Shown: piece after piece, positions 25,361-33,148 of the stretch
Layout: every line of letters starts with the position of its first letter
How positions within the stretch are numbered: the first letter of the stretch is position 1
NCBI RefSeq assembly: GCF_001905125.1
Contig: NZ_LWLE01000020.1
Coordinates: 1 to 64,000, forward strand
DNA: 64,000 nt
Source of the DNA: Streptomyces sp. TSRI0281
GTDB taxonomy: Bacteria; Actinomycetota; Actinomycetes; Streptomycetales; Streptomycetaceae
Direction of reading: 5' to 3'
Position numbers and translations under genes: made by a program
Notes under the pieces: model-generated
Databases searched by the model: none
Told to the model about the DNA's origin: nothing
Seen by the model: only the letters and a program-made list of their open reading frames with translations

Positions 25361-26401
25361 ATGCGCTGGGACAATCTGGTCGAGAACGGCACAATGACCG
25401 GGAACAGCGCGCTCTTCGCCGCCGACGCGGTGACCACGCGCACGTTCGACACCCCTGAATTCCGGGGGATCACCTTCCATGAGATCCGGGCCCGCTCGAT
25501 CGTGAACCGGGTGCCGGGGGCATCCCGGATGCCGTTCGAATGGACCGTGAATCCGTACCGGGGCTGCTCCCACGCCTGTGTGTACTGCTTCGCCCGCAAG
25601 ACCCACAGCTATCTGGATCTCGACACCGGACTCGGCTTCGACTCCCAGATCGTCGTCAAGATCAACGCGGCGGAGCTGGTACGGCGGCAGCTCGCCTCCC
25701 GCCGCTGGCAGGGCGACCACATCGCGATGGGCACGAACGTCGACTGCTACCAGCGTGCCGAGGGCCGCTACCGGCTGATGCCCGGCATCATCGAGGCCCT
25801 GCGCGATCGCGCGAACCCGTTCTCGATCCTGACGAAGGGCACGCTGATCCTGCGGGATCTGGAGCTGCTGCGGCAGGCCGCCGAGGTCACCGAGATCGGG
25901 GTGTCCGTCTCCGTCGGCTTCACCGACCGCGAGCTGTGGCGCACGGTCGAGCCCGGCACGCCCTCCCCCGAGCGGCGCCTCGACGTGGTGCGCACCCTCA
26001 CCGACAACGGCATCGGCTGCGCGGTCCTGATGGCCCCCGTCATCCCGTTCCTCGGCGACCGGCCCGACCAGCTGCGCGACACGGTCCGCGCGATCGCCGC
26101 AGCAGGGGCGACCTCGGTGACCCCGCTCGTGCTCCATCTGCGGCCCGGCGCCCGGGAGTGGTTCACGCAGTGGCTCGCCCGCCACCACCCGCATCTCGTG
26201 CCGCGCTACGAGCGGATGTACGCGGACGGCTCGTACGCGCCGACGTGGTACCAGCGCCGAATCACCCGCCAGGTGCACGAGCTGGCCACCGAGTTCGGGA
26301 TCGGGCCCCCCGACTGGGGCGCGGCCCGCCGGGTCGCCGCGTCCGGCACACCGGGGCAGGCCGACCCGGCGCCCGGACCGACCCAGCTGACTCTGCTGTG
26401 A
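25361..26401 (+). CDS. Rv2578c-type radical SAM protein (SPL-like)
   Basis: The 346-residue protein has the radical SAM cluster motif with CSHACVYC (Cys69, Cys73, Cys76), preceded by EWTVNPYRGC, and continues through INAAELVRRQL, AMGTNVDCYQRAEGRYRLMPGIIEALRD and SILTKGTLILRDLELL, as in the Rv2578c family. That family is related to spore photoproduct lyase but its reaction is not established. The ATG at 25361 has GAGGAGG five bases before it. The LexA-type box in its promoter suggests induction by DNA damage, consistent with a nucleic-acid repair role. The SRPBCC gene is divergent. Confidence 0.88.
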   Translation: MRWDNLVENGTMTGNSALFAADAVTTRTFDTPEFRGITFHEIRARSIVNRVPGASRMPFEWTVNPYRGCSHACVYCFARKTHSYLDLDTGLGFDSQIVVKINAAELVRRQLASRRWQGDHIAMGTNVDCYQRAEGRYRLMPGIIEALRDRANPFSILTKGTLILRDLELLRQAAEVTEIGVSVSVGFTDRELWRTVEPGTPSPERRLDVVRTLTDNGIGCAVLMAPVIPFLGDRPDQLRDTVRAIAAAGATSVTPLVLHLRPGAREWFTQWLARHHPHLVPRYERMYADGSYAPTWYQRRITRQVHELATEFGIGPPDWGAARRVAASGTPGQADPAPGPTQLTLL

Positions 26402-26559
26402 CATCCGCCCCTCCTGTGACAGTGCGGCCGCATCACGGCGTCAGCGTGACCAATCGGGTCAACTCTCGACAGAACGTGTCCGCTTCCGCCTGAATTCGGG
26501 GACCATGCCGCGGGGGCTGTGCCACCCACAGCCGCGTTCCCTCCACCACGGGAGGCCGT

Positions 26560-28152
26560 ATGACGAATCGTGCAGGAATTCTGGTCGCCGTCGGCGCGAC
26601 GGTCGCCGGGCTGGTGAGCGCCGTGCCGGCCTCGGCGACAGCCGACACGGGCGCGCCACGCGCCCCGCAGCTCAAGTGGACCGACTGCGCGACGGAGGAC
26701 TATCCGACGCTCCAGTGCGCGACGGTCCGCTCCCCGTTGGACCATGACCGCCCGTCGGACCGCCAGGTGACGCTTGCCCTGTCCCGGATCCCGCACACCG
26801 CGAAGACCTCGCAGGGCCCGCTGCTGGTCAACCCGGGCGGTCCCGGCGGCAGCGGACTCTCGATGGCCGGTTTCGTGGCCTCCTCGCTGCCCTCGAAGGT
26901 CGCCGCGACGTACGACGTGATCGGGTTCGATCCGCGCGGGGTGGGGAAGAGCCGCCCGGCACTGAACTGCGTGCCGAAGTACTTCGATCCGGTGCGCCCC
27001 GACTCGGTGCCGACGTCGTACCGGGACGAGCGGGTCAAGCGGGACCGGGCTGCGTCCTTCGCCGCCGCGTGCGGGGAGAAGCACGGCGACCTGCTGCCGT
27101 ACATGGACACCGTCAGCGCCGCCAAGGACCTCGACGTGATCCGCCGGGCGCTCGGCTCGCGGCAGATCAACTACTTCGGCTACTCGTACGGCACCTACCT
27201 CGGCGCGGTCTACGCGAAGCTGTACCCCGAGCGGGTGCGACGCCTGGTGCTCGACTCGATCGTCGACCCGGACGGGGTCTGGTACGACGACAACCTCAGC
27301 CAGGACTACGCGTTCGACGCCCGGCACCGGGCGTTCACCGCCTGGGTCGCGAAGAACGACGCCACGTACCGGCTCGGCACCGACCCTGCGCGCGTCGAGG
27401 CCGCCTGGTACGCGATGCGCGCCGCGGTCAAGGAGCATCCCGCGGGCGGCAAGGTCGGTCCGGGCGAGCTGGAGGACACCTTCATGCCCGGCGGGTACTA
27501 CAACGGCTACTGGCCCTATCTGGCCGAGGCGTTCGCCGCGTATGTGAACGAGGGCGACCAGGAGGCGCTGGTCGAGAGCTATGAGAACTTCGGCGCGGTC
27601 GGCGCCGGCGGCGAGAACGGCTACTCGGTCTACACGGCCGTCCAGTGCCGCGACGCCGCGTGGCCGCAGGACTGGAACACCTGGCGCGACGACACCCGCG
27701 CGGTGAACGCCAAGGCGCCCTTCATCACGTGGAACAACACCTGGTACAACGCCCCGTGCGCGTCCTGGCCGGTGGAACCGCTCAATCCGGTACGGGTGAC
27801 CAACCACAAGCTCCCGCCGGCGCTGCTCTTCCAGGCCACCGACGACGCCGCCACCCCCTACGAGGGCGGTGTCACCATGCACCGCAAGCTCAAGGGCTCC
27901 AGCCTGGTCGTGGAGCAGGGCGGCGGCAACCACGGGATCACCCTGAGCGGCAGCAACTGTCTGGACGCGTATCTGGCGGACTACCTCGCCACCGGCACGG
28001 TCCCGCGCGGCGACGGCAGCCGCTCCGAGGCGGACGCGGTCTGCCGCGCCTTGCCCGACCCGAAGCCGCTGCCCGCCGAGAAGGCGGCCGCGGGGAGCGC
28101 GAACGACAGCAAGGGCAGCCGGCTCCACGGCCTGCTGGGCTTCCGCGGCTGA
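26560..28152 (+). CDS. Secreted tripeptidyl aminopeptidase (Tap/SlpD-like, S33)
   Basis: The 530-residue precursor has a signal peptide (VAVGATVAGLVSAVPASATA) and an alpha/beta-hydrolase domain. LLVNPGGPGGSGLS is the oxyanion loop, IGFDPRGVGKS follows, and NYFGYSYGTYLGAVYAKLYPE has the nucleophile Ser209. A cap region comes next, then FQATDDAATPYEGG (Asp) and GGGNHGITL (His). Streptomyces enzymes of this type release tripeptides from N-termini of secreted proteins and peptides in the medium. GGGAGG a few bases before the ATG supports the start. It appears monocistronic and converges with the HEAT-repeat gene. Confidence 0.9.
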   Translation: MTNRAGILVAVGATVAGLVSAVPASATADTGAPRAPQLKWTDCATEDYPTLQCATVRSPLDHDRPSDRQVTLALSRIPHTAKTSQGPLLVNPGGPGGSGLSMAGFVASSLPSKVAATYDVIGFDPRGVGKSRPALNCVPKYFDPVRPDSVPTSYRDERVKRDRAASFAAACGEKHGDLLPYMDTVSAAKDLDVIRRALGSRQINYFGYSYGTYLGAVYAKLYPERVRRLVLDSIVDPDGVWYDDNLSQDYAFDARHRAFTAWVAKNDATYRLGTDPARVEAAWYAMRAAVKEHPAGGKVGPGELEDTFMPGGYYNGYWPYLAEAFAAYVNEGDQEALVESYENFGAVGAGGENGYSVYTAVQCRDAAWPQDWNTWRDDTRAVNAKAPFITWNNTWYNAPCASWPVEPLNPVRVTNHKLPPALLFQATDDAATPYEGGVTMHRKLKGSSLVVEQGGGNHGITLSGSNCLDAYLADYLATGTVPRGDGSRSEADAVCRALPDPKPLPAEKAAAGSANDSKGSRLHGLLGFRG

Positions 28153-28162
28153 CCGCGCGGCC

Positions 28163-28221
28163 GGGGGTGTACGCCGGGATGGTCCGCCATGACGCACCGG
28201 GCCGGCCGGACGTACGCCCCC
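28163..28221. terminator. Inverted repeat between convergent genes
   Basis: GGGGGTGTACG (28163-28173) pairs with CGTACGCCCCC (28211-28221), 11 pairs with one G-U, over a 37-base loop. It fills the gap between the aminopeptidase and HEAT-repeat stops and could stop transcription from both sides. Confidence 0.45.
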
Positions 28222-28234
28222 GAGGTACGCCGGA

Positions 28235-28807
28235 TCAGCCGGCCGGAAGCCTGCCGAGGGCTTCGGCCGCCGCGTCGGCGAGGCGCGGGTGGGGCAGCGC
28301 CGCCCGCAGGACCGGGCGGGCCCGGTCGTCGCCCAGCCGCCCCAGCCCCTCCACGCAGGCGAGGGCCACCCGCCAGTGCGGCTCCTGCGGGGCCAGCAGC
28401 CGCTCCAGCGTGCCGACGAGGGCGGGGACCGACTCGGGTGCGCGCAGGGCGGTGAGCAGCCGCACGGGGTGCAGGGCGTAGGCCGTGCGCAGGGTGTTGG
28501 TGGCGAGCGCGGCCGCCGCCCGGGGCGTACGGGGATCGCTCAGGCGCTCCAGGGCGTGGGCCGCGGACACGCAGCGTTCGGGGTCGCGGTGGTTGAGCAG
28601 CAGGACCAGCGCCTCGAAGGCCCGCCGGTCGCCTCCGCAGCCGAGCCGGAAGGCGGCGATCTCGCGCGCCCACAGCGGGCGTCCTGGTTCGACGAGGACC
28701 CGGGCCAGCTCCTCGTCGTCGTCGGTGGCGATGAGCCGGTCGTACGCCGCCGACCCGTCCGCCTCGTCCCGCAACCGGTCCATGAGGGACCGGAACTCCT
28801 CATCCAT
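28235..28807 (-). CDS. HEAT-repeat protein
   Basis: This 190-residue, helix-rich protein is built of HEAT-like repeats: DPERCVSAAHALERLSDPRTPRAAAALA, LLTALRAPESVPALVGTLERLLA, WRVALACVEGLGRLGDDRARPVLRAALPHPRLADAAAEALGRL. Such arrays bind proteins or act as scaffolds; no enzyme motif is present. The ATG at 28807 has only a weak TGAGCG-type ribosome site, and the downstream in-frame Met9 is an alternative. It is divergent from the 3-hydroxyacyl-CoA dehydrogenase gene, but nothing in the sequence ties it to that pathway. Confidence 0.75.
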   Translation of the reverse strand: MDEEFRSLMDRLRDEADGSAAYDRLIATDDDEELARVLVEPGRPLWAREIAAFRLGCGGDRRAFEALVLLLNHRDPERCVSAAHALERLSDPRTPRAAAALATNTLRTAYALHPVRLLTALRAPESVPALVGTLERLLAPQEPHWRVALACVEGLGRLGDDRARPVLRAALPHPRLADAAAEALGRLPAG

Positions 28808-29179
28808 GACGCTCAGCGTATCGGCGGACACGCTCCGTGTGGACCCCGGCGGCGTACTCCCCGGGCGTGCGGTGTGGTCCAGTGCACACCGGCGCAGGGC
28901 TGGCGCGCTCGTTACTCGCCGGTTAATCTCATGTGAGCGGGACACACCCCCCGCAGGCTCCGGTGGCCTGGTGACGCAGCCATCCGGAGTGCTTGTCGGT
29001 TCGGCAGCTTTGTGAGACGTGACTCCGGGACAGAGTCCGTCGCCCCTTCCCGGTCCGGGCGCCCTTCGCGTGTCCGGGCCCTGTGCACCACGACACGCAC
29101 CTTCCGCACGCCGTACGCCGGTCGATCCTTCCCGGCGCGCCGTGCTCCTCACAGTCGTCACTCACCCTGGAGTCCCGTG
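28808..29179. other. Divergent promoter region before the 3-hydroxyacyl-CoA dehydrogenase
   Basis: These 372 bases hold no credible gene. A good -10 hexamer, TAATCT, lies at 28924-28929 with a weak -35 (TGGCGC at 28901). If used, it gives a leader of about 245 bases ahead of the dehydrogenase. GGAG at 29169-29172 is the ribosome site. Confidence 0.4.
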
Positions 29180-30961
29180 ATGGACACCCCGCTCAGCATC
29201 ATTGCCGTCGTCGGCCTCGGCACCATGGGCACCGGCATCGCCGAGGTCCTGGCCCGTGCGGGCCGCGAGGTCATCGGTATCGACACCGACGAGGCGGCCG
29301 TCCGCCGGGCCGTCGCCTCCCTCGAAGCCTCCACCGCCCGCGCCGTGCGGCGCGAGCGGATCACCGAGCGGGAGCGGGAGGGCATCCTCTCCCGGTTCCG
29401 CACCTTCTCCGACCTCCGGGCCGCCGCGGAGGCGGAGCTGGTCATCGAGGTCGTGCCGGAGACGTACGAGCTCAAGCAGCAGGTGTTCCGGGATCTCGAC
29501 GCGGTCGTCTCCCCCACCGCGATTCTGGCCACGGGCACCAACGCCCTGTCGGTGACCCGGCTGGCCGCCGAGTCGCAGCACCCCGAGCGGGTTCTCGGCC
29601 TGCACTTCTTCAACCCGGCGCCCGCGATGAAGCTGGTCGAGGTCGTGTCCTCGGTGCTGACCGCGCCGCCCGCCGTCGAGACCGTCACCCGGCTCGCCCG
29701 CGAGCTGGGCAAGGAGCCGGTCGCGGTCGGCGACCGGCCCGGCTTCGTCGCGGACGGCCTGCTGTTCGGCTACCTCAACCAGGCCGCCGCGATGTACGAG
29801 GCGAACTACGCCTCCCGTGAGGACATCGACGCGGCGATGAAGCTGGGCTGCGGGCTGCCGATGGGCCCCCTCGCCCTGCTCGACCTGATCGGCATCGACA
29901 CCGCCCGTACGGTCCTGGAGGCCATGTACTCCGCCTCGCACGACCGGCTGCACGCCCCGGCACCGGTGCTGGGTCAGCTCAGCCAGGCGGGCCTGACCGG
30001 CCGCAAGGCGGGCCGCGGCTTCTACACGTACGAGGCCCCGGGCGGCCAGGCGGTGGTGCCGGACGCGCTGACACCGGCGGACGGCGCGGGAGGCGTGGCC
30101 GGGCGCCCGGTGCGTTCGGTGGGGGTCGCGGGCTCCGGGACGATGGCTTCGGGCATCGCCGAGGTCTTCGCCAAGGCCGGTTACGACGTGGTGCTGGCGG
30201 CCCGCGGCCAGGAGAAGGCCGACACGGCGAAGGGCCGGATCGCCACGTCGCTGGAGCGCTCGGTCGCCAAGGGACGGCTGACCGCCGAGGCACGGGACGG
30301 GGCACTGGCCCGGATCACCGCGGCGGGTTCACTGGACGCGTTCGCGGACGTGGACCTCGCGGTCGAGGCGGTCGCCGAGGACCTGGAGGTCAAGCGGCAG
30401 CTCTTCGCGACCCTGGACAAGGTGTGCAGGCCGGGCGCGGTACTGGCCACCACGACCTCGTCGCTGCCCGTCGTCGCGATCGCCCGCGCGACCGCACGGC
30501 CCGAGGACGTCGTCGGGATGCACTTCTTCAACCCGGCGCCCGCGATGAAGCTCGTCGAGGTGGTCCGTACGGTGCTGACCGCCGACGAGGTGCACGCCAC
30601 GGTCCGCGAGGTGTGCGCGAAGGTGCGCAAGCACCCGGTGGACTGCGGGGACCGGGCCGGATTCATCGTGAACGCGCTGCTGTTCCCGTATCTCAACAAC
30701 GCGATCAAGATGGTCGAGGAGCACTACGCGACGCTCGACGACATCGATGCCGCCATGAAGCTGGGCGGCGGATACCCGATGGGCCCCTTCGAACTGCTGG
30801 ACGTCGTCGGCCTCGATGTCTCGCTCGCCATCGAGAAGGTCCTGCACAGCGAGTTCCGTGACCCGGGCCTGGCCCCGGCACCGCTGCTGGAGCATCTGGT
30901 CGCCGCGGGCTGCCTGGGCCGCAAGACGGGGCGCGGCTTCCGCGAATATGCCCGTCGCTGA
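29180..30961 (+). CDS. Double-domain 3-hydroxyacyl-CoA (3-hydroxybutyryl-CoA) dehydrogenase
   Basis: The 593-residue protein consists of two complete 3-hydroxyacyl-CoA dehydrogenase modules in tandem, each normally about 280 residues. Both have an NAD-binding Gly motif (VVGLGTMGTGIAEVLARAG near residue 12; VAGSGTMASGIAEVFAKAG near 315), a catalytic-His block (LGLHFFNPAPAMKLVEVV; VGMHFFNPAPAMKLVEVV) and the C-terminal domain IDAAMKLG-G-PMGP. It would interconvert acetoacetyl-CoA and 3-hydroxybutyryl-CoA. Placed upstream of the crotonyl-CoA carboxylase block, it could feed crotonyl-CoA formation; that link is inferred from position. Confidence 0.88.
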   Translation: MDTPLSIIAVVGLGTMGTGIAEVLARAGREVIGIDTDEAAVRRAVASLEASTARAVRRERITEREREGILSRFRTFSDLRAAAEAELVIEVVPETYELKQQVFRDLDAVVSPTAILATGTNALSVTRLAAESQHPERVLGLHFFNPAPAMKLVEVVSSVLTAPPAVETVTRLARELGKEPVAVGDRPGFVADGLLFGYLNQAAAMYEANYASREDIDAAMKLGCGLPMGPLALLDLIGIDTARTVLEAMYSASHDRLHAPAPVLGQLSQAGLTGRKAGRGFYTYEAPGGQAVVPDALTPADGAGGVAGRPVRSVGVAGSGTMASGIAEVFAKAGYDVVLAARGQEKADTAKGRIATSLERSVAKGRLTAEARDGALARITAAGSLDAFADVDLAVEAVAEDLEVKRQLFATLDKVCRPGAVLATTTSSLPVVAIARATARPEDVVGMHFFNPAPAMKLVEVVRTVLTADEVHATVREVCAKVRKHPVDCGDRAGFIVNALLFPYLNNAIKMVEEHYATLDDIDAAMKLGGGYPMGPFELLDVVGLDVSLAIEKVLHSEFRDPGLAPAPLLEHLVAAGCLGRKTGRGFREYARR

Positions 30962-31040
30962 GCCTGGAGCCGAGTGGGGCGGGCTGCTGGGGCCTTCGGG
31001 CGGCCCGCCCCCGCAGGCGCGCTCTCCTGCACGGATGCAG

Positions 31041-31046
31041 TACGTT
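31041..31046 (+). promoter_or_regulatory. Candidate -10 element for leaderless tetR transcript
   Basis: TACGTT ends six bases before the ATG at 31053, and no ribosome site precedes either possible ATG. The same hexamer is the -10 of the ccr promoter. Confidence 0.3.
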
Positions 31047-31052
31047 CACACC

Positions 31053-31871
31053 ATGTCCCAGCCCGCCAAGTCACCCCGTGCCTCCGCCGCGCCCGACGCC
31101 CCGGAAAGTGCCGCAGGCACGCGCGCCGCCGCCCAACGGCTCAAAATGCGCCGCGAACTGGCCGCCGCGGCGATGGAACTCTTCGCCACGAAGGGGTACG
31201 AGGCGACGACCGTCGACGAGATCGCGGGCGCCGCGGGGGTCGCACGGCGGACCTTCTTCCGCCACTTCCGTTCCAAGGAAGAGGCGATCTTCCCCGACCA
31301 CGACGACACCCTCGTCAGGGCCGAGGCCGTCCTCAACGCGGCCCCCGCGCACGAGCATCCGCTCGACACCGTGTGCCGCGGCATCAAGGAAGTCATGAAG
31401 ATGTACGCGGCCAAGCCCGCCGTCTCCGTGGCCCGTTACAAACTGACCCGCGAGGTCCCCACCCTGCGGGAGGCCGAGATCGCGTCGGTGGCCCGCTACG
31501 AGCGGCTGTTCACCCGCTATCTGCTGGGCCACTTCGACGAGCGCGACCATCACGTGGGCAATGACGACCCGCTGCTGGCCGAGGTGGCCGCGTCCGCCGT
31601 GGTCACCGCGCACAACCATGTGCTGCGCCGCTGGCTGCGGGCGGGCGGCCAGGGCGATGTGGAGGCCCAGCTCGACCACGCCTTCTCGATCGTCCGCGAG
31701 ACGTTCGGGACGGGTATCGGAGCCGGGCGGATCGCCGGGACCGAGCCCGCGAAGGCGCCCGCCGCGACGGTGGCGGCCGAGGGCGAGGTGCTGGTCGCCG
31801 TGGCGCGGACCGACGCACCGCTCGACGAGGTCATGCGCACGATCCAGCAGGCGCTCAGCAAGGAACGCTGA
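31053..31871 (+). CDS. TetR-family transcriptional regulator
   Basis: The 272-residue protein has an Ala/Pro-rich leader and then a TetR DNA-binding domain: LKMRRELAAAAMELFATKGYEATTVDEIAGAAGVARRTFFRHFRSKEEAIF. The all-helical ligand and dimer domain follows, with an unusually long C-terminal tail ending LDEVMRTIQQALSKER. An upstream in-frame ATG at 31035 is possible; neither start has a ribosome site, and the transcript may be leaderless. It sits between the 3-hydroxyacyl-CoA dehydrogenase and the ccr block, so regulation of crotonyl-CoA metabolism with an acyl-CoA effector is a reasonable but unproven idea. Confidence 0.85.
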   Translation: MSQPAKSPRASAAPDAPESAAGTRAAAQRLKMRRELAAAAMELFATKGYEATTVDEIAGAAGVARRTFFRHFRSKEEAIFPDHDDTLVRAEAVLNAAPAHEHPLDTVCRGIKEVMKMYAAKPAVSVARYKLTREVPTLREAEIASVARYERLFTRYLLGHFDERDHHVGNDDPLLAEVAASAVVTAHNHVLRRWLRAGGQGDVEAQLDHAFSIVRETFGTGIGAGRIAGTEPAKAPAATVAAEGEVLVAVARTDAPLDEVMRTIQQALSKER

Positions 31872-31993
31872 CCCACCGGCCGCTGCCGCGGCTCCGGACG
31901 GCCGGTGTCCCCCGCCCACCGGCCGACGGCAGCTCGCCCACCGCCCGCCGAAACCTGGTTGCCGGGTCCCGCCCCCGGTGCTGAGCTGGGCGG

Positions 31994-32791
31994 ATGGACC
32001 ATGACCGCACCACCCTGCTGGCCCTGTTCGACCGCGAGATGCGGGAGCACGCCCGCCCCGACGGCCCCGGTGTACGGGTCGAACGCGACGGCCCGGTCGT
32101 CCGCCAGGTCGGTGCCGCACACGACTGGAACGGCGTCGTCTGGTCCGCCCGGGAGCTGGACGCCGCGGGGGCGGACGCGGCCGTCGCCGCGCAGGTGGCG
32201 TACTACACGGGGCTCGGTCACGACGAGTTCGAGTGGAAGCTGTACGCGCACGACCGGCCCGCCGATCTGGGCCGGCGGCTGCGGGCGGCCGGTTTCGCCG
32301 CGGAGCCGCCGGAGACCTTGCTGATCGCGCCGGTCGAGTCGCTGCCCACCGCCGTCGAACCGCCCGAGGGCATCTCGCTGCGTACGGTGACCGACGCCGC
32401 GGATGTGGAGCTGATGGCCCGGGCCCATGAGCGGGCGTTCGGCGCGGACTGTCCGGGGCTGCGCCATCAGGTGGCGGCCCGGCTGGCACAGGACCCGGAC
32501 TGCTTCGTCGGGGTGCTGGCCATGGCGGGCGACGAGCCGGTGAGCTCGGCCCGGATGGAGCTCTACCCCGGCACGGGCTTCGCGGGGCTCTGGGGCGGGG
32601 GGACGGTCGCCCCGTGGCGCGGCAGGGGCATCTACCGGGCCCTGGTCGCCTTCCGTACCCGTATCGCCGCCGAGCGCGGCTACCGCTGTCTCCAGGTCGA
32701 CGCGACCGACCTGTCCGCCCCGATCCTGCGCAGGCTCGGCTTCATCACCGTGGGCGCCACGACGCCGTACGTGTACCGCGCGGCGCCGTAA
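31994..32791 (+). CDS. GNAT-family N-acetyltransferase
   Basis: The 265-residue protein has a divergent N-terminal half (DRTTLLALFDREMREHARPDGPGVRVERDGPVVRQ) and a C-terminal GNAT domain: ISLRTVTDAADVELMARAHERAFG, VSSARMELYPGTGFAGLWGGGTVAPWRGRGIYRALVAFRTRIAAERGYRCLQVDA, with the acetyl-CoA-binding P-loop in VAPWRGRGIYRAL, and PILRRLGFITVG at the end. The two-part layout resembles small-molecule acetyltransferases of actinomycetes. The ribosome site is weak. It lies between the TetR gene and the ccr promoter with its own 122-base upstream gap; a role in the pathway is not indicated. Confidence 0.8.
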   Translation: MDHDRTTLLALFDREMREHARPDGPGVRVERDGPVVRQVGAAHDWNGVVWSARELDAAGADAAVAAQVAYYTGLGHDEFEWKLYAHDRPADLGRRLRAAGFAAEPPETLLIAPVESLPTAVEPPEGISLRTVTDAADVELMARAHERAFGADCPGLRHQVAARLAQDPDCFVGVLAMAGDEPVSSARMELYPGTGFAGLWGGGTVAPWRGRGIYRALVAFRTRIAAERGYRCLQVDATDLSAPILRRLGFITVGATTPYVYRAAP

Positions 32792-32876
32792 CCACCCGGC
32801 AGCAGGACAGAACGGCCCGGAACACCCATCGTATTGCTCATGCGTGCCCATCAGATGACAAGTGAGAGAAATTGTT

Positions 32877-32918
32877 GGCACTCGGTGCCTTGTCAGGTGT
32901 CACGGAGTGCCATACGTT
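32877..32918 (+). promoter_or_regulatory. ccr promoter with embedded inverted repeats
   Basis: TTGTCA (32890-32895), a 17-base spacer and TACGTT (32913-32918) form a good vegetative promoter. GGCACTCGGTGCC just upstream (32877-32889) is a 5+5 palindrome, and its GGCACTC is mirrored by GAGTGCC at 32905-32911 inside the spacer, a likely repressor or activator site. The 357 bases between the acetyltransferase and ccr hold only this promoter and the leader; no gene was seen. Confidence 0.6.
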
Positions 32919-32933
32919 GAAGGTGTCCGGGCG

Positions 32934-32964
32934 GCCGGCGTGCTGGGACCTCACGCACGCCGGC
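32934..32964 (+). promoter_or_regulatory. Hairpin near the 5' end of the ccr leader
   Basis: GCCGGCGTGC (32934-32943) pairs perfectly with GCACGCCGGC (32955-32964) over an 11-base loop, beginning roughly ten bases after the expected transcription start. It could stabilise the mRNA or act in attenuation. The leader runs about 220 bases to the ccr start. Confidence 0.5.
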
Positions 32965-33148
32965 TGTCCCCGCCAACCAAGTGTCGGCGCGCCCGGACGC
33001 CTGCGTCACAGGCACCCTTCTGCTCCACAGAGCAAGCCGAAGCACCACCCGCCGAACCGACGGCAGCACCTCCACACCGCACCGCTCCCCCTGCCCGCAG
33101 GGACCTCTCAAGCGTTCCCTCGACGCCAGCTTTGCCGGAGGCAACACC

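Noticed and set aside
32919..33148. Cobalamin riboswitch ahead of ccr-meaA
   Set aside because: MeaA needs B12, but no GCCACTG-type B12 box or matching core was seen in the leader.
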